DNA of 30,715 bases from positions 1 through 30,715 of IMG/VR virus record IMGVR_UViG_3300044527_000414; one strand, written 5' to 3'. The DNA comes from a virus. Each line of letters starts with the position of its first letter. Position 1 is the first letter of the stretch. Below are positions 23,915 through 30,715 of the stretch, in pieces. Both the position numbers and the translations under genes were made by a program. Under the pieces are notes generated by a model. It searched no databases. It was given only the letters and a program-made list of their open reading frames with translations, and was not told the DNA's origin.

Positions 23915-25321
23915 ATGAATCTAAGAAATTACCAAATTGAAGCAATCCAGAAACTTCGCAATGCAATTGCAAGCGGTCACAAGAAGGTTATTCTTTGCGC
24001 TCCGACTGGAGCGGGCAAAACGGTTATCTTTTCAGAGATGTGCAGAAGTGCAATTGAAAAGGGCAAGACAGTGATGATCATTACTGACCGTGTCGAGTTG
24101 CTTACACAATCTGGAGGGGCGTTAAACCGCCTTAAAATACTTCCTGAATACATCCAAGCCTTTACAACGCACTTGAATAGATATTCGATTTACGTTGCAA
24201 TGGTTGAAACAATCTACAGACGCTTAAGCCAGCCTGAATATTTGCAACTTTTCAAGCGTCTGGATCTGATTATTTTTGATGAGGCTCACAAGCAAACGTT
24301 CACAAAGCTTATGCCGTTCGTGAATTCGAATGCAGTTGTAATTGGCGCAACGGCTACACCATACCGCCAAGGCAATCAAGAAAGCTTGGACAAGCATTAT
24401 ACCGACATTGTAAACGTTGTGGACGTGCAAGACTTGATAGAGCAAGGCTATTTAGCCAAGCCTTCTTACTTTGGTGTTCAAGTTGATTTGCAAGGCATAA
24501 AGACTGTTGCTGGTGACTACGATCCTGCTAGCCTTTCGGCTATGTACAGCGCCTCACAAATTTACAAGGGCGTTTTGCAAAATTACAAGCGGTTAGCAAA
24601 CGGTAAAAAAACTTTGGTGTTTTGTTCGAACATTGCAAGCTCCAAAGAGCTTTGCGCAGAATTCACAGCACACGGCGTGCCCATAATGCACGTGGACGCC
24701 TCTACAAGCCCCGTAGAACGACGAAACGCACTCGACTGGTATAAACTGACACCCGACGCCGTTTTGTCAAACGTGGGGCTTTTTACAACGGGTTTTGATG
24801 AACCTACAACAGAATGCATAATTCTTTACCGGGCTACGAAAAGCGTGCCCTTGTATTTGCAGATGTGCGGGCGTGGTTCCAGAACGTCGGCTGGCAAAGA
24901 CGGATTCATGATTCTTGACTTTGGTAACAACGTTTTGACGCATGGTTTCTGGGATGATCCAAGGGAATGGACTTTAAAAAAGCAAGAAAAGAAAGCTGGT
25001 GGCGTGGCACCCGTCAAGTTATGCAAAGATTGCGGAGCTTTGATTCCGAGCGTTGCACGGGCGTGCGTGTTTTGCGGTTGTGTGATACCGAAGACAGAGC
25101 GGGAAGTGATTGCGGAATTACAGGAACTTACAAGAAGCGAAGCGTTGCAAATGGCACGGGGTGGAGATGTGGAAAGCTGGGTATTACTAGCAAAAGCAAA
25201 AAAAATTAATTCGATTTGGGTAGTTAAGAGTTTATGTCGTAACTTGCAAGAGGCGAAACAATTTACAGATTTAATGGGCTATGCAAGCGGGTGGCTCTGG
25301 ATGCACTGGAGAAAGAAGTGA
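23915..25321 (+). CDS. SF2 DNA helicase with C-terminal zinc ribbon
   Basis: This is a 468-residue DEAD/DEAH-like helicase. The Q-like start is RNYQIEAIQKL, motif I APTGAGKT is at 29-36, motif II DEAH at 122-125, motif III GATATPY at 144-150, and motif VI QMCGRGSR at 316-323. After the helicase core a zinc ribbon is visible: Cys370, Cys373, Cys384 and Cys387 (C-x2-C-x10-C-x2-C). This layout is common in phage replication helicases of the RecG/UvsW or type III res-subunit group, used at forks or in recombination. The start directly follows the iterons. The stop TGA overlaps the next start as GTGA. Confidence 0.9.
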   Translation: MNLRNYQIEAIQKLRNAIASGHKKVILCAPTGAGKTVIFSEMCRSAIEKGKTVMIITDRVELLTQSGGALNRLKILPEYIQAFTTHLNRYSIYVAMVETIYRRLSQPEYLQLFKRLDLIIFDEAHKQTFTKLMPFVNSNAVVIGATATPYRQGNQESLDKHYTDIVNVVDVQDLIEQGYLAKPSYFGVQVDLQGIKTVAGDYDPASLSAMYSASQIYKGVLQNYKRLANGKKTLVFCSNIASSKELCAEFTAHGVPIMHVDASTSPVERRNALDWYKLTPDAVLSNVGLFTTGFDEPTTECIILYRATKSVPLYLQMCGRGSRTSAGKDGFMILDFGNNVLTHGFWDDPREWTLKKQEKKAGGVAPVKLCKDCGALIPSVARACVFCGCVIPKTEREVIAELQELTRSEALQMARGGDVESWVLLAKAKKINSIWVVKSLCRNLQEAKQFTDLMGYASGWLWMHWRKK

Positions 25322-26580
25322 TCGTTATAAGAGAAGATTTTAAGAAGCTTATTCCTGCTTTGACTGGAGAAGAGTACAAGCAACTGGAAGCGAATATTTT
25401 AAGCGAAGGGATTCGAGATCCTTTGGTGGTTTGGAATGGTTATTTGGTGGACGGTCACAACCGCTACGCCATTGCAAACAAATACAGTTTGGAATATAAG
25501 ACGGTAAGCAAAGAATTCAAGGACGGAAATGAAGCCAAACTCTGGATGATCTTGAATCAGTTTGGTAGGCGTAATTTGAACGGATACCAAAGAAGCGTTT
25601 TAGCTTTGCAACTTGAAAACGTGTTTCAAGAAAAGGCGAAGGAAAACCAAGGTAAAAGAACAGACATTAAGCAGATATCTGCGGAAAGTAATCCTATTGA
25701 AACACGAAAAGAACTTGCAAAAGTTGCCAATGTTTCACACGATACAATTGCAAAAGTAAAAGTGATCCAATCCGTTGCAACTCCAGAAGTTAAAGCGCAA
25801 CTAAGTACGGGCGTAATAAGTATCAACCAAGCATATCAAGAAATAAAGAAAGAAGAGAAAGAACAACTCAAAACACAAAAAGCGATTGAGATCATTGAAA
25901 AGGTATACGAAAGTAACTGCAATATTTATCATGGCGATTGCCTTGAATACATCAAAACAATTGCGGATAAAAGTATTGATTGCTTGATTACGGATCCACC
26001 GTACGGGGTTGACATCCAATTTGGTGCGTATGATAATCAGTTAAGCAGAAAGATTGCAAATGATGAAAACAGTCAGGATGCTTTGTGTTTACTTGACAAG
26101 ATGTTGATTGAAGTCAAATGCAAACTTAAAGACAATGCGCATCTTTATATTTTTTGCAATTGGAAAATATATCCAGACTTCAGTAAAATAATAAGCAATC
26201 ACTTTCAAATAAAAAACGTGATTATCTGGGATAAGTTATTCATGGGCATGGGTGATCTTAAGGGCAATTATTCAAGTAGCTATGAAATGATTATTTTTGC
26301 TGGTGGCAACAGGGAATTTTTGAACAGGCCTAAAAATATTATACAATGCAGATTCAATGATGAAAGATTCCACAACACACAAAAGCCAATTGATTTGATT
26401 AAGCAATTAATTGAAAACAGTACGGATGTAAACGAATTAGTTTTTGATCCTTTTTTGGGGTCGGGTTCGACCGTGGTTGCTTCAAAGCAATTAAAAAGGA
26501 ATTACATTGGTTGCGAGATTGATGAGCAAAATTATAAGATCACATTAAAAAGAATTCAGGATCTTGGCAATGACTTATAA
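25318..26580 (+). CDS. ParB-like domain fused to beta-class DNA methyltransferase
   Basis: This is a 420-residue fusion. Residues 1 to about 130 are ParB/sulfiredoxin-like (LIPALTGEEYKQLEANI, then VVWNGYLVDGHNRYAIA with GHNRY at 46-50). An HTH-like segment (RKELAKVANVSHDTIAKVK) follows. The C-terminal half is an N6/N4 methyltransferase: DPPYG at 226-230 and DPFLGSGST at 377-385, catalytic motif before SAM motif, the beta-class order. I chose GTG 25318 because GGAG lies six bases before it and it begins the ParB-like strand; GTG 25291 is also possible. The target sequence cannot be read from the protein. It may protect phage DNA or act with the second MTase downstream. Confidence 0.88.
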   Translation: MIVIREDFKKLIPALTGEEYKQLEANILSEGIRDPLVVWNGYLVDGHNRYAIANKYSLEYKTVSKEFKDGNEAKLWMILNQFGRRNLNGYQRSVLALQLENVFQEKAKENQGKRTDIKQISAESNPIETRKELAKVANVSHDTIAKVKVIQSVATPEVKAQLSTGVISINQAYQEIKKEEKEQLKTQKAIEIIEKVYESNCNIYHGDCLEYIKTIADKSIDCLITDPPYGVDIQFGAYDNQLSRKIANDENSQDALCLLDKMLIEVKCKLKDNAHLYIFCNWKIYPDFSKIISNHFQIKNVIIWDKLFMGMGDLKGNYSSSYEMIIFAGGNREFLNRPKNIIQCRFNDERFHNTQKPIDLIKQLIENSTDVNELVFDPFLGSGSTVVASKQLKRNYIGCEIDEQNYKITLKRIQDLGNDL

Positions 26581-27112
26581 TGAATATCGAAGTTACTCAG
26601 ACAAAAGCCTACCAGAAGCAAAGAAGCATATTGCAAATTTTATAAAAGAAAAATTAAACAACCGTGACTTAACTGAATACGTTGTTGAAACAAGCTTTTA
26701 TCAGGATACAACAGAATCCATTGATTTGCATTTTAAGTTGCCAAATATAAAAGTTTCTCACAGAGCAAGAAAAAAAGATGGCAATATTCGTGATATCACA
26801 ATTAAAACAAAAAGTATATACGATAAGCCTTGTGAGATTGACAAATTAATTGAATTGTCAAAATCAAATAAAGATCCATGGTTTTATTTTTATTGTTATT
26901 TTGACGATGAAACAAACAAGATTACAAGATACATAATTTATGATTTGGGAAAATTAATACAAACCAAAGAATTTCAAGACAAATCAATATTTGAATATTC
27001 AGCCGACAAAATAAATACAAAAGATGGCGGTAGTCATTTCAATTGCATAACCGTGCAAAAGCTTATTGATATGGATTTAATATGCGTAGACTGTTCAAAA
27101 TACTATGAATGA
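26570..27112 (+). CDS. Uncharacterised protein between MTases, possible nuclease
   Basis: This is a 180-residue protein. It has ESIDLHFKLPNIKVSHRARK (49-68), DITIKTKS (75-82), EIDKLIEL (89-96) and a beta region (WFYFYCYFDDETNKITRYIIYDLGKL). Acidic residues followed by a strand with Lys (Asp75-x3-Lys79) and EIDK are reminiscent of PD-(D/E)XK-type folds, but I cannot confirm one. It lies between two DNA methyltransferases and overlaps both (11 and 8 nt), so a linked job with DNA modification, such as a cognate endonuclease or a partner protein, is a reasonable inference. Composition is like its neighbours. Confidence 0.6.
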   Translation: MTYNEYRSYSDKSLPEAKKHIANFIKEKLNNRDLTEYVVETSFYQDTTESIDLHFKLPNIKVSHRARKKDGNIRDITIKTKSIYDKPCEIDKLIELSKSNKDPWFYFYCYFDDETNKITRYIIYDLGKLIQTKEFQDKSIFEYSADKINTKDGGSHFNCITVQKLIDMDLICVDCSKYYE

Positions 27113-28187
27113 ATCCCAACTGCAAAAGAAAGAGTACCGTCTTGAATGTGGCAACAGCAAAGACTTGCTAAAAAAAATAGAATCAAATTCGATAGACAGC
27201 ATAGTCACCGACCCGCCCTATGAACTTGGGTTCATGGGTAAAAAATGGGATAACACAGGCATTGCTTATGATGTAGAATTATGGGCGGAATGTTTACGAG
27301 TGCTAAAGCACGGGGGGCATCTATTAGCGTTTTCAGGTTCTAGAACATACCATAGAATGGCCGTTGCAATTGAAGATGCTGGCTTTGATATTCGAGACCA
27401 GATACAATGGGTTTACGGCTCTGGGTTTCCTAAGAGTCATAATATAAGCAAGGCAATAGATAAGATGGAAGGGGTGGAATCAGCAAAAGAATGGGACGGC
27501 TGGGGGACTGCATTAAAGCCTGCTCATGAGCCTATTTGCGTTGCAAGAAAACCATTGATAGGAACGGTAGTAGAAAATGTTTTGCAGTATGGAACAGGCG
27601 GGATTAATGTGGACGGGTGCAGGGTTGGAAGTGAAGAAATAAAAACCAACGGAGGTGATAAATTTCCTGCGATTTATGGGAAATACAAAACGGCAAAAGA
27701 AAGCACGCATAAAGGCCGTTGGCCTGCTAACTTTATTCATGATGGTAGTGAAGAGGTTTTACAGGGGTTTCCAAGTGATGAAAAGCAAAGCGCATCCCGT
27801 TTCTTCTATTGTGCAAAAGCAAGTAAGAAGGATAGGGACGAGGGTTGCGAGGGATTTGAGGAAAGGGAAGCGAGGTTAACCAATTGGAGCGGTGACGGAA
27901 TGCCAATAAGACAAGACGGAACAGAAAGGAAACAACCTATTGCCCGCAACCACCACCCAACAGTTAAGCCGACAAACCTTATGCAATATCTTTGCAGATT
28001 AGTAACACCACCAAACGGAACTATTTTAGACCCGTTTCTTGGTTCGGGTTCCACAGGCAAGGCGGCAATTTATGAAAGATATAATTTTATAGGGTTTGAC
28101 TTAAATAGTGAGTATATTGACATTGCAAAAGCAAGAATAGAATTTGCAATAAAGAATAAAAACAATACATTATTTGATCATGAATGA
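27105..28187 (+). CDS. DNA adenine/cytosine-N4 methyltransferase
   Basis: This is a 360-residue beta-class methyltransferase. The catalytic motif DPPYELGFMGKKWD begins at residue 36, the SAM-binding motif DPFLGSGST is at 309-317, and HHPTVKPTNLMQYL precedes it. Between these lies a long target-recognition region (GTGGINVDGCRVG, RWPANFIHDG, RFFYCAKASKKDR), typical of this phage MTase group. It modifies an unknown site. The first seven residues (MNESQLQ) are identical to those of the VRR-NUC gene that follows, and the DNA there is almost identical too, a sign of insertion or gene shuffling. It overlaps neighbours on both sides. Confidence 0.92.
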   Translation: MNESQLQKKEYRLECGNSKDLLKKIESNSIDSIVTDPPYELGFMGKKWDNTGIAYDVELWAECLRVLKHGGHLLAFSGSRTYHRMAVAIEDAGFDIRDQIQWVYGSGFPKSHNISKAIDKMEGVESAKEWDGWGTALKPAHEPICVARKPLIGTVVENVLQYGTGGINVDGCRVGSEEIKTNGGDKFPAIYGKYKTAKESTHKGRWPANFIHDGSEEVLQGFPSDEKQSASRFFYCAKASKKDRDEGCEGFEEREARLTNWSGDGMPIRQDGTERKQPIARNHHPTVKPTNLMQYLCRLVTPPNGTILDPFLGSGSTGKAAIYERYNFIGFDLNSEYIDIAKARIEFAIKNKNNTLFDHE

Positions 28188-28509
28188 ATCACAACTGCAA
28201 GCCCTTTGCTTTCAATCGCACTGGAATGCATATCCAGAAGAGCGTGGACTTTTGTACATGAACTTTAACAATCCCCAGAACGCACGGCACGGGATGCACT
28301 TGCGTTCGATTGGCTTGGTTGCTGGTGTTGCTGACATGACGTACTTGCATCCTGGTGGCGTGGTGTTCTTGGAGTTCAAGGCTTTAAAGGGGCGCCAAAG
28401 CGCATTGCAAATTGAGTGGCAAGCGAGGGTAATGAGCGTGGGTTGCAAGTATGCAATAATTAAAACGATTGAAGACTTTTGGAAAGCAATAGGCAAACTT
28501 GGACAATAG
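28180..28509 (+). CDS. VRR-NUC endonuclease
   Basis: This is a 109-residue single-domain nuclease of the VRR-NUC (PD-(D/E)XK) family. GLVAGVADM with Asp52, VVFLEFKALKGRQS with Glu65 and Lys67, and QIEWQARVMSVG follow in order, the canonical layout. The start MNESQLQALCFQSHWN matches the usual 'E.qlQ..c..w.N' of the family; the ATG at 28180 is favoured over an upstream in-frame codon. In phages these enzymes cut branched or flapped DNA or serve recombination and packaging. It overlaps the MTase by eight bases and is the last gene before a 71-nt gap. Confidence 0.92.
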   Translation: MNESQLQALCFQSHWNAYPEERGLLYMNFNNPQNARHGMHLRSIGLVAGVADMTYLHPGGVVFLEFKALKGRQSALQIEWQARVMSVGCKYAIIKTIEDFWKAIGKLGQ

Positions 28510-28530
28510 CTTGGTCATGGTGTCCAAGTT
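28496..28530. repeat. 10-bp inverted repeat at end of VRR-NUC gene
   Basis: AACTTGGACA (28496-28505) and TGTCCAAGTT (28521-28530) are perfect reverse complements around a 15-nt loop; the stop codon of the VRR-NUC gene lies in the loop. There is no U tract, so a classical terminator is unlikely. A smaller repeat, TAGCA (28544-28548) and TGCTA (28555-28559), follows. Together they may be an operator or RNA structure between the replication genes and the glycan/lysis genes. Confidence 0.55.
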
Positions 28531-28580
28531 ACTGTCACAAATTTAGCACATATTTGCTACAAAAAAATACGGATTAACAA

Positions 28581-29186
28581 ATGAGCAAACTTGCTGTGAT
28601 CTTAACCACCAACAAAGCCCGTGAAGGCGTTGGTCAGTATTCCGCTTTGTATTACGATTTGTTTGTGATTGATTACGAATCAGACGGGACGTACAAATAC
28701 CAAGCAATCAAGAAGCTTATTGAAGATCGTGATATGCTAAATACTTATGACTACTTCTGGTTTCCAGATTATGATATAAAAATAAATGATGCTGACTTAA
28801 GAAAATTAGTTAAGTTGACAAGGGCAAGCGGATTCGATTTAAGTCAACCAAGTTTGTCAAGTGATTCTTTTGCAAGTTGGGAACTTACAAAGCACGTGCC
28901 AAATAGCTTAACACGTGAAACGAATTTTGTCGAGATCATGTGCCCTTTGTTTACAAGTGTTTTTTTAAAAGAGATGCTGTGGACTTTTGATTTAAACTTT
29001 TCGGGCTGGGGCTTGGATCATCTTTGGTTCGCCATGAGTGGTAATTACAAGCTTGGAATCATTGACGCCGTGCAAGTTTCACACGTGAAGCCCGTGAGTT
29101 CACATACGTGGATATTGCCAAACGGAAAGACAGCGCAAGAAGAAATGCAAGATTTATTAATAGAATTTGGAATTGGACATGAGTAA
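28581..29186 (+). CDS. DUF707-like glycosyltransferase-type protein
   Basis: This is a 201-residue protein. The order of motifs fits the DUF707 family: YFWFPDYDI (58-66, replacing the family's acidic DDD-like site), then LSQPSLS (87-93), TNFVEIMCPLF (114-124), SGWGLDHLW (141-149) and GIIDAVQVSHVKPV (159-172). DUF707 proteins have a GT-A-like look and occur in polysaccharide loci, so a glycosyltransferase role is inferred from family context rather than proved. It is separated from the first GT gene by 20 kb but only two genes from the GT7 enzyme. No signal peptide or membrane segment is visible. The stop overlaps the SSB-like gene by eight bases. Confidence 0.78.
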   Translation: MSKLAVILTTNKAREGVGQYSALYYDLFVIDYESDGTYKYQAIKKLIEDRDMLNTYDYFWFPDYDIKINDADLRKLVKLTRASGFDLSQPSLSSDSFASWELTKHVPNSLTRETNFVEIMCPLFTSVFLKEMLWTFDLNFSGWGLDHLWFAMSGNYKLGIIDAVQVSHVKPVSSHTWILPNGKTAQEEMQDLLIEFGIGHE

Positions 29187-29496
29187 GATTGAATTGAAAG
29201 GGACTATTGAACAAGTTGGCGACGTGCAACAGATTAGCGAAAAGTTTTCAAAGCGTGATCTTGTATTGCGGATTGAATCTGGTAAGTATTCAGAGTTCAT
29301 CCGATGCGAAGCAACTAACCAAGCTTGCGAATTGCTGAACGGTTACAAGCAAGATGACGAGGTTAATATAAGCGTGTATTTGACTGGCAGAAAGTACAAC
29401 AAACCAACTGGCGAAGTTGCTTACTTTACAAGTGTGAAGCTAAGTGCAATAAACAAAGTGGAGCCGATTAGCAATGCCGAAACTATACCGTTTTGA
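29179..29496 (+). CDS. DUF3127-like OB-fold protein (SSB candidate)
   Basis: This is a 105-residue OB-fold-like protein. The pattern IELKGTIEQVGDVQQISEKFSKRDLVLRI (recognised by QISEKFSKRDLVLRI), then SEFIRCEATNQACELL, then DEVNISVYLTGRKYN, matches DUF3127 proteins of Bacteroidota. These are small OB-fold proteins believed to bind single-stranded DNA. It would protect DNA during replication and partner the Sak4-like ATPase. Oddly, it sits between the DUF707 and GT7 genes rather than in the replication operon. ATG 29179 is preferred over an upstream in-frame codon because it begins the first strand. It overlaps the next gene by 23 nt. Confidence 0.75.
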   Translation: MSKIELKGTIEQVGDVQQISEKFSKRDLVLRIESGKYSEFIRCEATNQACELLNGYKQDDEVNISVYLTGRKYNKPTGEVAYFTSVKLSAINKVEPISNAETIPF

Positions 29497-29716
29497 TTCC
29501 ATGCCGTTCTTTGATTGGCAAAAATATAAGACAGGTTACAAAACCAAAGTAATATACTATTCAAGTGAATGCTATTGCACTTTAATCCCGTACGATAACG
29601 GCTGGAAATTCACGATCTTTTCAGAAGCCAACAAAGCAATTATCAAATATCGGTTTAGACAATGTACATTGCAAGAAGCTAAAGACAAAGCGGAGTACTA
29701 CTCAATATGCGATTAG
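29474..29716 (+). CDS. Small hypothetical protein
   Basis: This is an 80-residue basic protein with a Tyr/Lys-rich N-terminal half (FDWQKYKTGYKTKVIYYSSE) and alternating strands, then a short helix (TLQEAKDKAEYYSI). I recognise no family. It overlaps the SSB-like gene by 23 nt and the GT7 gene by 10 nt, so it is translated together with them and is likely real. It may help one of these neighbours. Confidence 0.6.
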   Translation: MPKLYRFDSMPFFDWQKYKTGYKTKVIYYSSECYCTLIPYDNGWKFTIFSEANKAIIKYRFRQCTLQEAKDKAEYYSICD

Positions 29717-30333
29717 CAATCATTGTACCTTTTCGAGATAGGCACGAACACTTAAAAAAGTTTATCCCGTACATGAGCACGTACTTGACAATGCAAGGCC
29801 ACGACTTCGAGATTCTTATTGTTGAGCAAGAGCACGGCAAACCGTTCAACCGTGGCAAACTGTGCAACGTTGGCTATAATTCAGTACAAGCCGATTACTA
29901 CGTTTTTCACGATGTAGACATGTTGCCAATTACCGCCGACTATTCAGCGTGCTTAAGCCCAACGCACTTGGTTGCAAGTGCAACGCAATTTGAAAAGGGT
30001 ATTCCATACGATTTATATTTTGGGGGCGTGACGATGTTTCCGAATGCAGACTTTATGCAAGTGAACGGATTTTCAAATGAGTTCTGGGGATGGGGTTCCG
30101 AAGATGACGATCTAATAAGAAGGTGTGCAAATGAAAAGATGGTTATTACAAGACGTGAGGGCGGTGTGTTTGAAAGTTTGGATCATGCAATTAACATTGA
30201 TGCAGAAAGCGCAAAAGCAAATTACGAGCTTTATGTAAAGGGCACCAGCGACGGTTTAACTACATTAGAATTCAAACCGAAATATAAACAAATATTAACT
30301 TCAAAAGTTTCAATTTTACAAGTATCTATTTAA
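29707..30333 (+). CDS. GT7 beta-1,4-galactosyltransferase-like enzyme
   Basis: This is a 208-residue protein that looks like the catalytic core of animal-type beta-1,4-galactosyltransferases. In order: IIVPFRDRHEHL (5-16), FNRGKLCNVGY (47-57), the metal site HDVD (68-71), YFGGV (104-108), NGFSNEFWGWGSEDDD (120-135) and a possible third metal ligand LDH (158-160). These correspond to FNR-KL-NVG, DVD, FGGV, NGF-N-WGWGGEDDD and a late His of family GT7. It lacks the N-terminal membrane anchor of the eukaryotic enzymes and so should be cytoplasmic. It would add Gal, GalNAc or a related sugar to an unknown acceptor. All catalytic motifs look intact. Confidence 0.92.
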   Translation: MRLAIIVPFRDRHEHLKKFIPYMSTYLTMQGHDFEILIVEQEHGKPFNRGKLCNVGYNSVQADYYVFHDVDMLPITADYSACLSPTHLVASATQFEKGIPYDLYFGGVTMFPNADFMQVNGFSNEFWGWGSEDDDLIRRCANEKMVITRREGGVFESLDHAINIDAESAKANYELYVKGTSDGLTTLEFKPKYKQILTSKVSILQVSI

Positions 30334-30342
30334 GGTTTTTTT

Positions 30343-30606
30343 ATGCAAGCTCTTAAGACTTTTTTGCCCTTATTTTTGGGCGCATTTCTTGCGATCTTTT
30401 TTACCATTAATTCAAATTGGCAGTTCAGCACTTTTGCATTTGGCTTAAGCAAATACGCACTTGCAATTGGTTGCGCTTGGTTTGTAGATTCATTATTAAT
30501 TAAAGAGGCTAACACACGTGAAATCATATCTTCAGATCCTATTGCTTACAGCTTGTTTCTTACCGCCAATATACTCACAGCCGCTTTATGCTTCTCGCAG
30601 TCATAA
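30343..30606 (+). CDS. Putative holin
   Basis: This is an 87-residue hydrophobic protein. Membrane segments are likely at about 7-22 (FLPLFLGAFLAIFFTI), 33-50 (more moderate) and 68-84 (AYSLFLTANILTAALCF). Size, topology and place before an exported lysin fit a holin that makes the inner-membrane lesion at the end of the cycle. AAGG precedes the ATG. The endolysin start (30518) lies inside this gene in another frame, so the lysin signal sequence and the holin's last membrane segment share DNA. Confidence 0.68.
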   Translation: MQALKTFLPLFLGAFLAIFFTINSNWQFSTFAFGLSKYALAIGCAWFVDSLLIKEANTREIISSDPIAYSLFLTANILTAALCFSQS

Positions 30607-30715
30607 GACGTACGAAATTGCACGGGGCTTTATTGGCACCAAAGAAGTTGGCAACAATGGCGGGTACTGGGTGCAAAGATTCCAGAAAGTTTCGAACGCT
30701 CCAAAGGGTTCGCCA
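30518..30715 (+). CDS. Exported endolysin / peptidase, truncated by window end
   Basis: Only the first 66 codons are in view. It begins MKSYLQILLLTACFLPPIYS, a hydrophobic export signal; L-T-A-C at residues 10-13 would fit a lipobox, though the segment is short. The mature start TYEIARGFIGTKEVGNNGGYWVQRFQ then KVSNAPKGSP matches the 'A...iGt.E..gNnG..V..f......gsPWC' opening of CHAP/TIGR02594-type peptidoglycan hydrolases. The catalytic Cys would lie just past the window. GTG at 30518 is the first possible start after an in-frame stop (30497-30499), with AGAGG upstream. It overlaps the holin gene by 89 nt. Confidence 0.78.
   Translation, partial: MKSYLQILLLTACFLPPIYSQPLYASRSHKTYEIARGFIGTKEVGNNGGYWVQRFQKVSNAPKGSP

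Overview
The window is a nearly complete stretch of a tailed, siphovirus-type phage genome. All genes but one small candidate read on the + strand, packed tightly with many 1-4 base stop/start overlaps. The host is probably a member of the Bacteroidota. The evidence is two promoters of the form TTTG-N19/20-TAnnTTTG, a VirE/BT4734-type primase-helicase, a DUF3127-type OB-fold protein, and visibly AT-rich DNA with loose Shine-Dalgarno sites. I see no integrase, repressor, tRNA, rRNA, CRISPR or insertion sequence.

Layout. (1) 1-8564: membrane-anchored protein, TerS, TerL, portal fused to a MuF domain, protease fused to scaffold, HK97-type capsid, connector and tail-completion genes, then a GT2-type glycosyltransferase placed inside the tail operon. 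(2) 8569-17097: major tail protein, a rho-independent terminator, tail assembly chaperones joined by a probable +1/-2 frameshift on a T6 run, a 1200-residue tape measure, and tail-tip and fibre-like proteins. (3) 17098-17394: a boundary with two hairpins oriented as minus-strand terminators and a 36-codon minus-strand gene. (4) 17395-23672: early/replication module. It has two copies of a 28-bp promoter repeat, small early genes, an HTH protein, a Sak4-like ATPase, a RecB-like nuclease, two DnaA-domain-IV-like proteins and a primase-helicase. (5) 23673-23914: a non-coding block with a 21-bp inverted repeat around an AT-rich core plus short iterons, the best candidate for the replication origin. 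(6) 23915-28509: SF2 helicase, ParB-MTase fusion, a possible nuclease, a second MTase and a VRR-NUC nuclease. (7) 28581-30715: a DUF707-like protein, an SSB-like protein, a GT7 beta-1,4-galactosyltransferase-like enzyme, a holin candidate and a truncated exported endolysin. If the genome is circular or circularly permuted, lysis and packaging genes adjoin.

The most unusual content is the set of three glycosyltransferase-type proteins. They suggest that this phage makes or remodels a glycan, most likely on its own virion or on the host surface. The second is the replication module, which pairs DnaA-domain-IV-like proteins with an iteron-rich candidate origin. Functions are read from motifs by eye; no database search was possible.
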